Assembly (NCBI GenBank): GCA_944320595.1
Contig: CALUIB010000015.1
Span: forward strand, 1-64,000
Direction: 5' to 3'
Source of the DNA: an uncultured Muribaculaceae bacterium
Lineage (GTDB): Bacteria; Bacteroidota; Bacteroidia; Bacteroidales; Muribaculaceae
DNA: 64,000 nt
Shown here: in pieces, positions 1 through 8,245 of the stretch
Layout: every line of letters starts with the position of its first letter
Numbering within the stretch: position 1 is the stretch's first letter
Notes under the pieces: generated by a model
The model's database searches: none
What the model was told of the DNA's origin: nothing
What the model saw: only the letters and a program-made list of their open reading frames with translations
Program-made: the position numbers and the translations under genes

Positions 1-126
1 AAATCAAAATTCCGTTTCAACTGATGAATATCCTAACTTATTTAGTATGAGTTAGTTTAAACGGGACAGTAGTGAATATTTTTCTACAAAGTTCTTTCAT
101 GCTGCGGTTTTTACGCACTTTTACGC

Positions 127-155
127 TTGTTTACCGCCGAAAATTTGTAACTTGC
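127..155 (+). promoter_or_regulatory. Possible promoter of argF' (variant)
   Basis: TTG at 127-129 is followed after 18 bp by TAACTTGC at 148-155, a variant of the Bacteroides -7 box TAnnTTTG. The same TAACTTGC octamer sits 43 bp before the WYL regulator at 6191. The match is imperfect, so this is a weak call. I see no gene in positions 1-186. Confidence 0.3.
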
Positions 156-186
156 AAAAGCTTTTACATCAAAAATAGAAACCATC

Positions 187-1143
187 ATGAGATATTTTAA
201 ATCGGTAACAGATATTGGCGACCTGAACGAGGCTGTGAGGGAGGCCATGCAGGTGAAAAAGAACCGTTTCGCATACAAGGAGCTCGGGCGCGACAAGACG
301 CTGCTTATGATATTCTTCAACTCGTCGCTGCGCACGAGGCTCAGCACCCAAAAGGCCGCCATGAACCTTGGCATGAACGTGATTGTGCTCGACGTGAACC
401 AAGGCGCATGGAAACTTGAAACCGAACGCGGCGTGGTGATGGACGGCGACAAGCCCGAACACCTGCTTGAGGCAATCCCCGTAATGGGCTGCTACTGCGA
501 CGTGATAGGAGTGCGCTCGTTTGCGCGTTTCGAGAGCAAGCGCGACGACTACGAGGAGAAGATCTTCAACCAGTTCGTGAAATATTCGGGCCGCCCGGTG
601 TTTGCAATGGAAACGGCCACCGTACACCCGTTGCAGAGCTTTGCCGACCTCATCACCATAGAGGAATACAAAACCAAGCCGCGGCCAAAAGTGGTGCTGA
701 CGTGGGCACCGCACCCCAAGGCATTGCCCCAGGCCGTGCCAAACTCGTTTGCCCAGTGGATGCTGGCCACCGACTACGACTTCGTTATCACTCATCCTCA
801 CGGCTACGAGCTGTCGCAAGAGTTCACCGCCGGTGCCACAATAGAATACGACCAAGACAAGGCTCTTGCCGGGGCCGACTTCGTTTATGCCAAGAACTGG
901 TCGGCATTCGAGGACCCAAATTACGGCAAGGTACTTACCACCGACCGCAACTGGACCATAACAGCCGAAAAGATGGCGCTGACCAACGATGCACGTTTCA
1001 TGCACTGCCTGCCGGTGCGCCGCAACATGATTGTGAGCGACGACGTGATTGAAAGCCCACGGTCGATAGTGATACCCGAGGCTGCCAACCGCGAAATATC
1101 GGCACAAGTGGTGCTGAAACGCATACTTGAAGACTTACAATAA
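187..1143 (+). CDS. argF': N-succinylornithine carbamoyltransferase
   Basis: A 318-residue transcarbamylase of arginine synthesis, moving the carbamoyl group of carbamoyl phosphate onto an acylated ornithine in the cytosol. The carbamoyl-phosphate loop SSLRTR is at residues 46-51. Residue 90 is proline (in DKPEH). In the Bacteroides fragilis enzyme proline at this position marks preference for N-succinylornithine, whereas the Xanthomonas N-acetylornithine enzyme has glutamate, so I infer the succinyl substrate. The length is normal for the family and the start ATG is the only good one. A secreted barrel protein follows 20 bp downstream on the same strand. No other arginine gene is in the window. 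Confidence 0.93.
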   Translation: MRYFKSVTDIGDLNEAVREAMQVKKNRFAYKELGRDKTLLMIFFNSSLRTRLSTQKAAMNLGMNVIVLDVNQGAWKLETERGVVMDGDKPEHLLEAIPVMGCYCDVIGVRSFARFESKRDDYEEKIFNQFVKYSGRPVFAMETATVHPLQSFADLITIEEYKTKPRPKVVLTWAPHPKALPQAVPNSFAQWMLATDYDFVITHPHGYELSQEFTAGATIEYDQDKALAGADFVYAKNWSAFEDPNYGKVLTTDRNWTITAEKMALTNDARFMHCLPVRRNMIVSDDVIESPRSIVIPEAANREISAQVVLKRILEDLQ

Positions 1144-1163
1144 TATTTAAGATACAGGCAATC

Positions 1164-2351
1164 ATGAAGAAGATACTATTTATTTTATCACTGATGCTCC
1201 CGCTGGTCGCCGCTGCCGCCGAATGGGATGGCATGGACGTGAAAATGTGGAGCGAGGGCAGTATCACCTGGGCCGACTTCAAGGGTGCACCTCCGGCCGG
1301 GACCGACGCGCCTGTGTCGGGATTTGAATGTACGCTCGACGTGAAACGCGAGAACTTGGGTCACGGGCGGGAATACTTCGCATACGCCTATATGGACAAG
1401 CTGCATTCCTACGTCACCGACACCACGCTCGCCTCGCCCGAACGACTGCGTTACCACCAGCTGCAATTCGACGCGCTCGAAGTGGTGCGCCGCCGACTGC
1501 AAAACGAAATTGGCATGGGCATAAGCGACCAGCAGGTGCAGGACCGCACGGCATACTACCGTGCCGCATACATTGAGCAGCTTGCCGACATCGACCGTGA
1601 AACCGAATACGGAACCAACGAAAAGAAGGTGGCCGAGTGGGAATATTTCACCCGCAAGAACCTTGAACAAACGGCAGTTGCCCCGCCACCGCAATCGGTG
1701 CCGAGCAACTGGGGATATGGCGCACAAGTGGGCCTTGGCGGCATTTTCCCCACGGGCGACATCACTGGCACGTTCCACGGCAACTTCACTTTCAATGCCG
1801 GCCTGATAGGCACTTACCGCCGCCTGCAACTGCAAGCCACCGTAGCCTACGGCCAGCCGGGATTTGAGAACCGCAACGTGTTCAGCCGTTTCGACTCCGA
1901 AGGCCGCCCTGCCGTTGACGTACTCGACGACAACGCATCGTTCCTAGACATCACCGTGTCGCTCGGTTACTGCATAGTGCGCACCGGCAGGCTCGCCATA
2001 ACGCCACACGCAGGATTGTTCTGGGGCAAATACAAGTGGAACGCCACCGACCTCGAATGGACGCAGAACCCCGAAACCGGCGAATATGAAAGCCACGTTA
2101 CGCGCACCGAAACGCAAAAATTCAGCGACCTGAACTGGATGGCCGGCATCGACTTCGACATACGCCTGCACACGGCACGCAGCCGCGGCGACTTCTGGTT
2201 TGGTCGCCGCGAGCAGCTTGCATCATCGCTGCGCATCACCCCATACGTGGCCCACGCAGTGTACAACAAAGAGAACCCGGCCGTAAAAGGCTACTACGTG
2301 GGATTCACGGTGTCGTATTACGGCCTGGCTCGTGCATTGAAATTGCAATAA
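1164..2351 (+). CDS. Secreted protein with DUF922-like N-terminus and barrel-like C-terminus
   Basis: A 395-residue protein with a clear signal peptide (residues 1-19, ending AAAAA). Residues 30-170 contain a W-DFKG-P pattern and a charged helical stretch that recall DUF922-type secreted proteins. From about residue 185 the sequence becomes Gly/aromatic-rich alternating beta strands (YGAQVGLGGIFPTGD onward) like an outer-membrane beta-barrel, ending at a strand near YYGLARALKLQ. It lies 20 bp after argF', so the two could share a transcript, though the functions look unrelated. The exact role is unknown. The DUF922 resemblance is weak and from memory. Confidence 0.65.
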   Translation: MKKILFILSLMLPLVAAAAEWDGMDVKMWSEGSITWADFKGAPPAGTDAPVSGFECTLDVKRENLGHGREYFAYAYMDKLHSYVTDTTLASPERLRYHQLQFDALEVVRRRLQNEIGMGISDQQVQDRTAYYRAAYIEQLADIDRETEYGTNEKKVAEWEYFTRKNLEQTAVAPPPQSVPSNWGYGAQVGLGGIFPTGDITGTFHGNFTFNAGLIGTYRRLQLQATVAYGQPGFENRNVFSRFDSEGRPAVDVLDDNASFLDITVSLGYCIVRTGRLAITPHAGLFWGKYKWNATDLEWTQNPETGEYESHVTRTETQKFSDLNWMAGIDFDIRLHTARSRGDFWFGRREQLASSLRITPYVAHAVYNKENPAVKGYYVGFTVSYYGLARALKLQ

Positions 2352-2393
2352 CCCCGTTTATGACAAAAGTCAAAATAATGGGGCTGCCAATTA

Positions 2394-2425
2394 TTTGCAA
2401 TTGCGGCAGTTGCGTAGTACCTTTG
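2394..2425 (+). promoter_or_regulatory. Promoter of dnaX
   Basis: TTTG at 2394-2397 and TACCTTTG at 2418-2425 are separated by 20 bp, matching the Bacteroides sigma-factor consensus. The expected transcription start near 2432 leaves a leader of about 27 nt before the dnaX ATG at 2459. Confidence 0.75.
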
Positions 2426-2458
2426 TAGATACTCTTTTTTCATACCTGCTATTTCAAG

Positions 2459-4294
2459 ATGGAACAATATATAGTATCGGCCCGGAAATACCGCCCGTCA
2501 ACCTTCAAGACGGTGGTGGGGCAGCAATCGTTGACCCACACGCTGAAATCGGCCATCGACTCGGGACACTTGGCCCACGCCTACCTCTTTTGCGGCCCAC
2601 GCGGAGTGGGCAAGACCTCGTGCGCCCGCATCTTTGCAAAGACCATCAACTGCCTGCACCCAACGCCCGACGGCGAGGCGTGCAACGAGTGCGAGTCGTG
2701 CGTGGCATTCAACGAGCAGCGGTCGCTCAACATAGTGGAACTCGACGCCGCCTCCAACAACTCGGTCGATGACATACGCAACCTCATCGAGCAAGTGCGC
2801 ATACCGCCGCAAATAGGGCGTTACCGCGTGTTCATCATCGACGAGGTGCACATGCTCTCGACGGCGGCGTTCAACGCATTCCTGAAGACCCTTGAGGAAC
2901 CGCCGTCGCACGCAATATTCATTCTCGCCACTACCGAGAAACACAAAATTCTGCCAACGATATTGTCGCGCTGCCAAATATACGACTTCTCGCGCATCAC
3001 CATCCCCGACATCGTTGACCAGCTGAAATACATAGCAGGCAACGAGGGCATCGCAGTCGAACCGGCTGCACTTAACGTGATTGCGCAAAAGGCCGACGGA
3101 GCCATGCGCGACGCTCTGTCGATTTTCGACCAGGTGGCGGCATCGTCGGGCGGCAACATCACCTACGCCTCGACAATCGAAAACCTCAACGTGCTCGACC
3201 ACGACTACTACTTCCGCCTGATGGAGGCTTTCCGCACGAGCAACGTCATCGAGGCTCTGCTCATTTACAAGGAGATACGCGACAAAGGTTTTGACTCGCT
3301 ATTCTTCATCAACGGCCTTGCCAAGCACATTCGCGACATGATGGTGGCAGCAACGCCGCAAACGCACAAGCTGCTCGACATGGGCGAGGAGGTGGCAGCA
3401 CGGTTCATCAGCGAATCGGTGAAATTCCACCCCAAGTTTTATTATATGGCCATGGACTTGTGCAACACGTGCGACCTTAACTACCGCACCGCGTCAAACA
3501 AGCAGTTCCTTGTGGAGCTGACGTTGATAAAACTTTGCCGCCTGCTCGAACGCCCCACCACGCCCACCGAAGGCGGAGGAGGCGGAGGAGGCAAGCAAAC
3601 GACGGCCGCACCGCAACCACAACCGCAGCCAGTCGGCCAGGCCAGGACACAAGCCTCACCCGCCACTGCTCCACAGCGCACAAGTGCGGCAACCTCCACC
3701 CCACCGCCTGCGGCAGCAAAACCAATAGCGCAGCCACAACAGCAAACCACTGCCGAGCCACGGGTGGCATACACACCAACGCCCCCACAGTACACCGCCG
3801 CGACAGCAGCAAAACCCACCGTGGCAATGCCAGGCAATATGCCACGGATTATGATAAACAACACTGCCGCGGCACAACAACCGGCGGCCAGCGGGAGTGC
3901 AAACAGCCCTGCCGCCGCAATGCAACGCCACTTGTCGCCATTCACCCCCGAGCAGATGCTTGCCGCATGGAACAGCTACATAGAAAAGCATCCAAGCGAA
4001 AAAGTGATAGTGAACACCATGCGCACCGCCCTACCCTCGCGAGTTGACGACACGCTATATGAAATACACGTCGATAACGTGGGCCAGGTGGAATTCATAA
4101 AGGCGCGGCAAACCGAAATCGTAGAGTTCCTGCGCCAGCAATTAAGCAACGACATGGTGGCTATCGAAGTGAAAGTAAAAGAATCGGGGCCCGCACCAAA
4201 ATTCTGGTCTCCACGCGAGATTGTGGAAGACATGGTGCAACGCAACCCGGAAGTGCGCAACATGATACAAGAACTCGGCCTAAGCCTCGCCTGA
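2459..4294 (+). CDS. dnaX: DNA polymerase III subunit gamma/tau
   Basis: Clamp-loader ATPase of 611 residues. Walker A GPRGVGKTS is at residues 46-54. Four zinc-binding cysteines (65, 75, 78, 81) lie between it and Walker B (IIDE at 126-129), and an SRC motif lies near residue 170. Domain III follows. Residues about 365-490 form a low-complexity linker rich in Gly, Pro, Ala, Gln and Thr, including a run of seven glycines. A conserved C-terminal domain of about 115 residues, typical of Bacteroidetes tau, closes the protein. The linker makes GC-rich repetitive DNA at 3560-3900. A good promoter lies at 2394-2425. No programmed frameshift slippery site was recognised. Confidence 0.96.
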   Translation: MEQYIVSARKYRPSTFKTVVGQQSLTHTLKSAIDSGHLAHAYLFCGPRGVGKTSCARIFAKTINCLHPTPDGEACNECESCVAFNEQRSLNIVELDAASNNSVDDIRNLIEQVRIPPQIGRYRVFIIDEVHMLSTAAFNAFLKTLEEPPSHAIFILATTEKHKILPTILSRCQIYDFSRITIPDIVDQLKYIAGNEGIAVEPAALNVIAQKADGAMRDALSIFDQVAASSGGNITYASTIENLNVLDHDYYFRLMEAFRTSNVIEALLIYKEIRDKGFDSLFFINGLAKHIRDMMVAATPQTHKLLDMGEEVAARFISESVKFHPKFYYMAMDLCNTCDLNYRTASNKQFLVELTLIKLCRLLERPTTPTEGGGGGGGKQTTAAPQPQPQPVGQARTQASPATAPQRTSAATSTPPPAAAKPIAQPQQQTTAEPRVAYTPTPPQYTAATAAKPTVAMPGNMPRIMINNTAAAQQPAASGSANSPAAAMQRHLSPFTPEQMLAAWNSYIEKHPSEKVIVNTMRTALPSRVDDTLYEIHVDNVGQVEFIKARQTEIVEFLRQQLSNDMVAIEVKVKESGPAPKFWSPREIVEDMVQRNPEVRNMIQELGLSLA

Positions 4295-4347
4295 CAGATT
4301 CTAAGCAGGCTCTAAGAAATTATCCTTCAATCACATGGACTGAAATA

Positions 4348-4791
4348 ATGTGCTGCGAGAACACACCAACGGGAATGGTGGAACTCGTGGTACCACCTTA
4401 CAGCAGCCTGCTGTTTGAGAACACCTCGACAGGCGTAAAAGGAACTCCCCAATGGTCGATAAACAACACCGCCGGGTATCCTTCTACCGAGCCCGGTTAT
4501 GGGACTCCCACCGGCGATGCCACACCGGTCGAGGGAACAGAAGATGGCAATTATATCTATGAAGTCCAAGGCTCGCAAGGAGCCGGCGTGGAAGGCGAAG
4601 ACTTCGTTGTTTCTTATCCCGAGACTGCTGGTAACGTGATGGTTTACAATGCTGCAGGCATGGTTGTCGCCAATTATGGATTGCCCGCAGGCGGCCAGTT
4701 CGTAATTCCGGGCAGCGACTTCGAGCCAGGCATGTACATCGTCAAGGTTTATGGCGAAAATGTGGTTAAGACTGTGAAAGTTATCAAATAA
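4348..4791 (+). CDS. Orphan type IX secretion tail protein, probable remnant
   Basis: A 147-residue reading frame whose last ~75 residues are a Por secretion system sorting domain (NVMVYNAAGMVVANYG, then PGMYIVKVYGENVVKTVKVIK split around a beta turn). There is no signal peptide, so it could not reach the type IX machinery as it stands. Residues 10-60 look like the end of a larger secreted protein (PPYSSLLFENTSTG). It is probably the 3' remnant of a deleted cargo gene. An alternative is that it is translated but not exported. The upstream 53 bp contain the dispersed motif GCAGGCTC. A strong terminator follows at 4818. Confidence 0.55.
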   Translation: MCCENTPTGMVELVVPPYSSLLFENTSTGVKGTPQWSINNTAGYPSTEPGYGTPTGDATPVEGTEDGNYIYEVQGSQGAGVEGEDFVVSYPETAGNVMVYNAAGMVVANYGLPAGGQFVIPGSDFEPGMYIVKVYGENVVKTVKVIK

Positions 4792-4817
4792 TCAAGCTTT
4801 AACTGATATTATAAGTC

Positions 4818-4860
4818 GGGGGAGGCTTGCCGAAACGTCGGCAAGCCTCCCCCCCTGTTT
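4818..4860 (+). terminator. Intrinsic terminator between convergent genes
   Basis: A perfect 16-bp stem (4818-4833 with 4838-4853) and a 4-nt AACG loop, followed by CCTGTTTTG. It sits between the convergent tail fragment and rtcB and may serve both. Confidence 0.85.
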
Positions 4861-4892
4861 TGTATGCTCTGCGTGAGCTTGGCGCACCTCAA

Positions 4893-6062
4893 CTATTCAC
4901 CCTTGATGACTGCCATCGGCACTAATTCCACAACAGGCTTTACAAGGTCGTCCTCGAATGCCAGCACCTGTTCAATGTCCTTGTAGGCACCGGGAGCCTC
5001 GTCGAGGCAGCTTGCCCGCAACCCGTGGATAATGCCCTTGTCTTCCATCATTCGAGCCTCGTCCTTCAGCGACAAAGTGTTGCGTGCCGCGGTACGGCTC
5101 AGGCGGCGGCCAGCCCCGTGGCTGCACGACATGAAACTTTCGGGATTGCCAAGCCCCTCCACGATATACGACTTCGTGCCCATCGAGCCGGGAATAATCC
5201 CCGTTTCACCCTTGTAGGCACGAGTTGCCCCCTTGCGGTGCACAATCACATCCTCGCCGAAGTGATTTTCCCATGCGGCATAGTTGTGGGCTATGTTTAT
5301 CATCGGCTCGAACTCCACGCCCGGGACAGCCATTGCGAACCCCTCCTTGACACGCTCCATCATGGCCTTGCGGTTGGCAAATGCTATCTTCACGCAATAT
5401 TCCATCTCGGCCATGTAGTCCTTGGCCTCTTGCGTCTCTATCGGCAAGAAGGCAAGCCCCGGAATGGTCTCGGCATACCACTTGCCGCACCAAAACTCGG
5501 CCAGCGCGTTATAGTGTTCGGCCACTTGCAGCCCCTGGTGGCGGCTACCCGAGTGTATCATCACCCACACATCGCCCGTGGCGGTGTCCTTCTGTATCTC
5601 TATGAAGTGATTGCCGCCGCCCAGCGTGCCTATCTCCTTCAAGATATTGGCGCGCTTGTTGCGCAAGTATGGCAGCCGCTCCCAGTCGGCCTCGGGCAGC
5701 AGGCTCTCATCCACCGCATTCTTTTGGTGAGCAAAGCCCAGCGGCACAGTAGCACGAATGTGGCGCATCACGTCGGTTATTTGCTTTCGCTCCAATTCCG
5801 GGGCTTTAAGGCTGGTCTTCATCGCGCACATTCCGCACCCTATGTCCACGCCCACGGCATTGGGCACCACCACCCCACGCGTGGCAAGCACGCCGCCTAT
5901 GGGCATCCCCTTCCCGGCATGGGCATCGGGCATTATTGCTATGTGCTTGAAGGCGTATGGCAACGATGCAAGGTTCACAATCTGTTCCATGCACTTATCC
6001 TCAACATTGTCGAGCCACAGTTTTGCGGGCAATCGTGTGCCCATTACTACTTTCTGTATCAT
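4893..6062 (-). CDS. rtcB: RtcB-family 3'-phosphate RNA ligase
   Basis: A 389-residue RtcB ligase, which joins RNA 2',3'-cyclic-phosphate or 3'-phosphate ends to 5'-OH ends using GTP and Mn2+. Metal-binding residues are visible: D73 and C76 in GVDIGCGM, H152 in GGGNHFIE, H170 in HSGSRHQG, and H259 near NIAHNY. The likely guanylated histidine is H315 in SCSHGAGR. It is slightly shorter than the E. coli enzyme (408). No archease, RtcA, or release factor H gene is nearby. Instead a WYL-domain regulator is transcribed divergently 128 bp away across a perfect 7-5-7 dyad. A weak -7 box (TAATTTTG on the minus strand, 6089-6096) precedes it. Confidence 0.95.
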   Translation of the reverse strand: MIQKVVMGTRLPAKLWLDNVEDKCMEQIVNLASLPYAFKHIAIMPDAHAGKGMPIGGVLATRGVVVPNAVGVDIGCGMCAMKTSLKAPELERKQITDVMRHIRATVPLGFAHQKNAVDESLLPEADWERLPYLRNKRANILKEIGTLGGGNHFIEIQKDTATGDVWVMIHSGSRHQGLQVAEHYNALAEFWCGKWYAETIPGLAFLPIETQEAKDYMAEMEYCVKIAFANRKAMMERVKEGFAMAVPGVEFEPMINIAHNYAAWENHFGEDVIVHRKGATRAYKGETGIIPGSMGTKSYIVEGLGNPESFMSCSHGAGRRLSRTAARNTLSLKDEARMMEDKGIIHGLRASCLDEAPGAYKDIEQVLAFEDDLVKPVVELVPMAVIKGE

Positions 6063-6105
6063 CTTTTCCTACCATTATTAATTCAATGCAAAATTACACA
6101 GCCAC

Positions 6106-6124
6106 TACGCCACCTATTGGCGTA
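6106..6124. promoter_or_regulatory. Dyad operator candidate between rtcB and WYL gene
   Basis: A perfect inverted repeat TACGCCA-cctat-TGGCGTA lies in the 128-bp divergent intergenic region. It covers the place expected for the -33 elements of both promoters: TTGG at 6117-6120 with TAACTTGC at 6141-6148 for the plus strand, and TAATTTTG (6089-6096) for rtcB. Such placement fits an autoregulator that also controls rtcB. Operator function is inferred. Confidence 0.55.
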
Positions 6125-6190
6125 ATTGGAAAAATCTGCGTAACTTGCACAAAAAAAGTCGTTAACAGCCATAAAAACAAGCATACAGCC

Positions 6191-7207
6191 ATGCCACTGA
6201 ACCGAAACACACTAATGCGAATGCGCACCATCGATGCCTGCCTGCAACGCCGACAGCGCAGGTGGACTATAGAAGACTTGCGGCAAGCCTGCGAAGATGC
6301 TCTACGTGACTATGAAGGCATCGACAGCGTGAGCCTGCGCACGGTGCAACGCGACATAGAACTGATGCGCAGCGGCAAACTTGGCTACTACGCACCCATA
6401 GTGGTGCGCGACCGCAAATATTACGAATACAGCGACCCCGGCTTCAGCATCACGCAACTACCGCTTTCAGAACAAGACTTGGCCGAACTGAGCTCGGCAA
6501 TCGACATAATACGCCACTATCAGGGATTCCAAGGCATGAAAGGACAGGAAGACATACTGGCGCGTATGCAAGACCAACTACAGGCGCAACAGTCGCACCA
6601 CCAGGTGGTTTACATCGAGACCAACAAGCAGCTCAAGGGGCTGCAATTCCTTGGCCAGCTCTACGACTTTATCATCAAGCGCGAGCCTATTGCCATCGAC
6701 TACAAGCCGTTCAAGGCACACCGGCAATCACAGATATACATTTCGCCATATATATTGAAGGAATACAACAACCGCTGGTTCCTTATAGGCTATAACCAAA
6801 GGAAAAGGGATATACAGACCATTGCCCTTGACCGAATAATTGCCGTGCAAAAGGACGAAAAAGGGCAATTCAGGGAAAACACATTCTTCGATGCCGAAGA
6901 ATACCTTGGCTCGATGGTGGGCGTGACTCGCGACCTGCGCTCCAGCACCGAGAGAGTAGTGCTGAGGATTGATGCCGACCAGGCACCCTACGTGCTCACC
7001 AAGCCACTGCATCACAGCCAAAAGCTGCAAAAAACCGGAGATGACGGCAGCATCACCGTAGCAATAGAAGTGATACCCAACCTTGAACTCGAACGCCTCA
7101 TTCTAGGCTACGGCAGCCACATCGAGGTACTATCGCCATGGCAGCTGCGCCAGCACATAGCCCGGCAAGTGATAATAGCCGCCTCGAAGTACCAGCCCCA
7201 CGTTTAA
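6191..7207 (+). CDS. WYL-domain transcriptional regulator divergent from rtcB
   Basis: A 338-residue protein with an N-terminal winged-helix region (residues 1-70, including SLRTVQRDIELM, typical of the HTH before WYL), a central WYL domain (about 145-225, with the strand RWFLIGYN) and a C-terminal WCX-like extension (about 240-330, GYGSHIEVLSPWQLR). WYL regulators bind nucleic-acid or nucleotide ligands in several systems (PafBC, BrxR/CapW). I chose ATG 6191 because an in-frame start at 5957 would lie inside rtcB and upstream of the probable promoter. It probably controls rtcB and itself through the dyad at 6106. The ligand is unknown. Confidence 0.9.
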   Translation: MPLNRNTLMRMRTIDACLQRRQRRWTIEDLRQACEDALRDYEGIDSVSLRTVQRDIELMRSGKLGYYAPIVVRDRKYYEYSDPGFSITQLPLSEQDLAELSSAIDIIRHYQGFQGMKGQEDILARMQDQLQAQQSHHQVVYIETNKQLKGLQFLGQLYDFIIKREPIAIDYKPFKAHRQSQIYISPYILKEYNNRWFLIGYNQRKRDIQTIALDRIIAVQKDEKGQFRENTFFDAEEYLGSMVGVTRDLRSSTERVVLRIDADQAPYVLTKPLHHSQKLQKTGDDGSITVAIEVIPNLELERLILGYGSHIEVLSPWQLRQHIARQVIIAASKYQPHV

Positions 7208-7243
7208 ATTATTTCTGCTCACTAAAATGCACAGAAAGCGTAA

Positions 7244-7320
7244 GAGGGTGTATCAAAATCAGAAATAATATACGCCGTGGGCGGCGGAGCCGCCCTATGT
7301 CTGTATTTTGATGCACCCTC
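7244..7320. repeat. Inverted-repeat element between two convergent WYL genes
   Basis: Outer arms of 16 bp (7244-7259 GAGGGTGTATCAAAAT and 7305-7320 ATTTTGATGCACCCTC) pair with one mismatch. The core has a perfect GGGCGGC-gga-GCCGCCC hairpin at 7279-7295. The right arm recurs exactly at 59611-59626, and a related GAGGGTGTATCA occurs at 49343. It is therefore a dispersed element, perhaps a REP or MITE-like sequence that also ends transcription. It carries no gene. Confidence 0.75.
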
Positions 7321-7345
7321 GTGTGGCACGTTATGCCGCGCCGTA

Positions 7346-8242
7346 TCAGCCATAGTTGGCCAGTGCCGTGCGCAGCTCGTTTACAACCATGGCTTTCAGT
7401 TCGGGCGGCGCAATCACTTCCACTTGCGAACCGTGAGAAAGTATCTCTTGTATGAAATCGTAGGTGATAAGCAGATGGTAGTGGAAGAGCGAGTAACTGT
7501 CGTGCACCTCCTCGCTCTGCGAATGGTGCAGCGGCAAGGCGCGGAAATATTTCGCCTGGTTGCTTGAAGCCTTCAGCACCACATCCTTTGGCTCGCCCTT
7601 GCTCTGCATTATGCCAAAGCAGTCTTTGAAGTAATCGGCGGCACTGAAGCCCGCCGGCACCTCGAAGTGCTCGTTGCGTATGGTCACGTCGCTCATGCGG
7701 TCGAGCGAATAGGTCTTTATCATGGCATCCTTGATGTTGTAGCCTATCACATACCACAATTGCTTGAATATGCGCACGAAATATGGTTCCACCACAATGT
7801 TGCGCTTGGTGTTGACGCGGTTGTAGGCACGGTAAGAGAAACACAGCCTACACGACTCCTTCATGGCCTGTATCACCACCGGCAGGTTGCCGCGCGCCGA
7901 CGGCACGTCTTCAAGCACTATGCGGTCGGAAACATCGTGCGAGTCAGACAGCATGCCGCTCATCGATGCCGCATCGAGCAGCCAGTTGCGGAGCCGCCCG
8001 TCTTGCTCGCTGCCCGATGTGTCGATGTAATACTCGAATGTACCCTGGTCGCACTCCACCGCCACGTTAAACGTGTCGAGGATGCCTTGCCGGTAATTGT
8101 AGAACGTGCGCCGGGCAAGCGGCTCGCCATCGCTCAACGACGATTTCACCCACAAGCGGTTAAGCTCGTCGCGAGTGATGCGCCCGTGGCGTTGTATTGT
8201 GTCGATAATCCAGATATACTTATTTATCAAGTTCCTTGCCAT
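7346..8242 (-). CDS. WYL-domain transcriptional regulator at end of cdd-namZ operon
   Basis: A 298-residue protein, smaller than its convergent neighbour. An N-terminal HTH-like region (residues 1-60, LIDTIQRHGRITRDELNRLW-like pattern) is followed by a WYL domain around residues 125-200 (strand LWYVIGYN, then YSLDRM) and a C-terminal WCX-like part ending ELRTALANYG. It begins 3 bp after the stop of the symporter gene, so it is probably the last gene of the cdd-namZ-symporter transcript and may regulate it. It is only distantly similar to the WYL protein at 6191, so the two are probably not a recent duplication. Confidence 0.88.
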   Translation of the reverse strand: MARNLINKYIWIIDTIQRHGRITRDELNRLWVKSSLSDGEPLARRTFYNYRQGILDTFNVAVECDQGTFEYYIDTSGSEQDGRLRNWLLDAASMSGMLSDSHDVSDRIVLEDVPSARGNLPVVIQAMKESCRLCFSYRAYNRVNTKRNIVVEPYFVRIFKQLWYVIGYNIKDAMIKTYSLDRMSDVTIRNEHFEVPAGFSAADYFKDCFGIMQSKGEPKDVVLKASSNQAKYFRALPLHHSQSEEVHDSYSLFHYHLLITYDFIQEILSHGSQVEVIAPPELKAMVVNELRTALANYG

Positions 8243-8245
8243 GCA

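Noticed and set aside
3560-3900. GC-rich repetitive stretch looking like a repeat array
   Set aside because: It encodes the Pro/Gln/Ala/Gly linker of DnaX, a normal low-complexity region, and has no regular spacer-repeat pattern, so it is not CRISPR.
5025-6125. 366-residue plus-strand frame opposite rtcB
   Set aside because: Antisense shadow of a highly conserved ligase, with no recognisable motif of its own.
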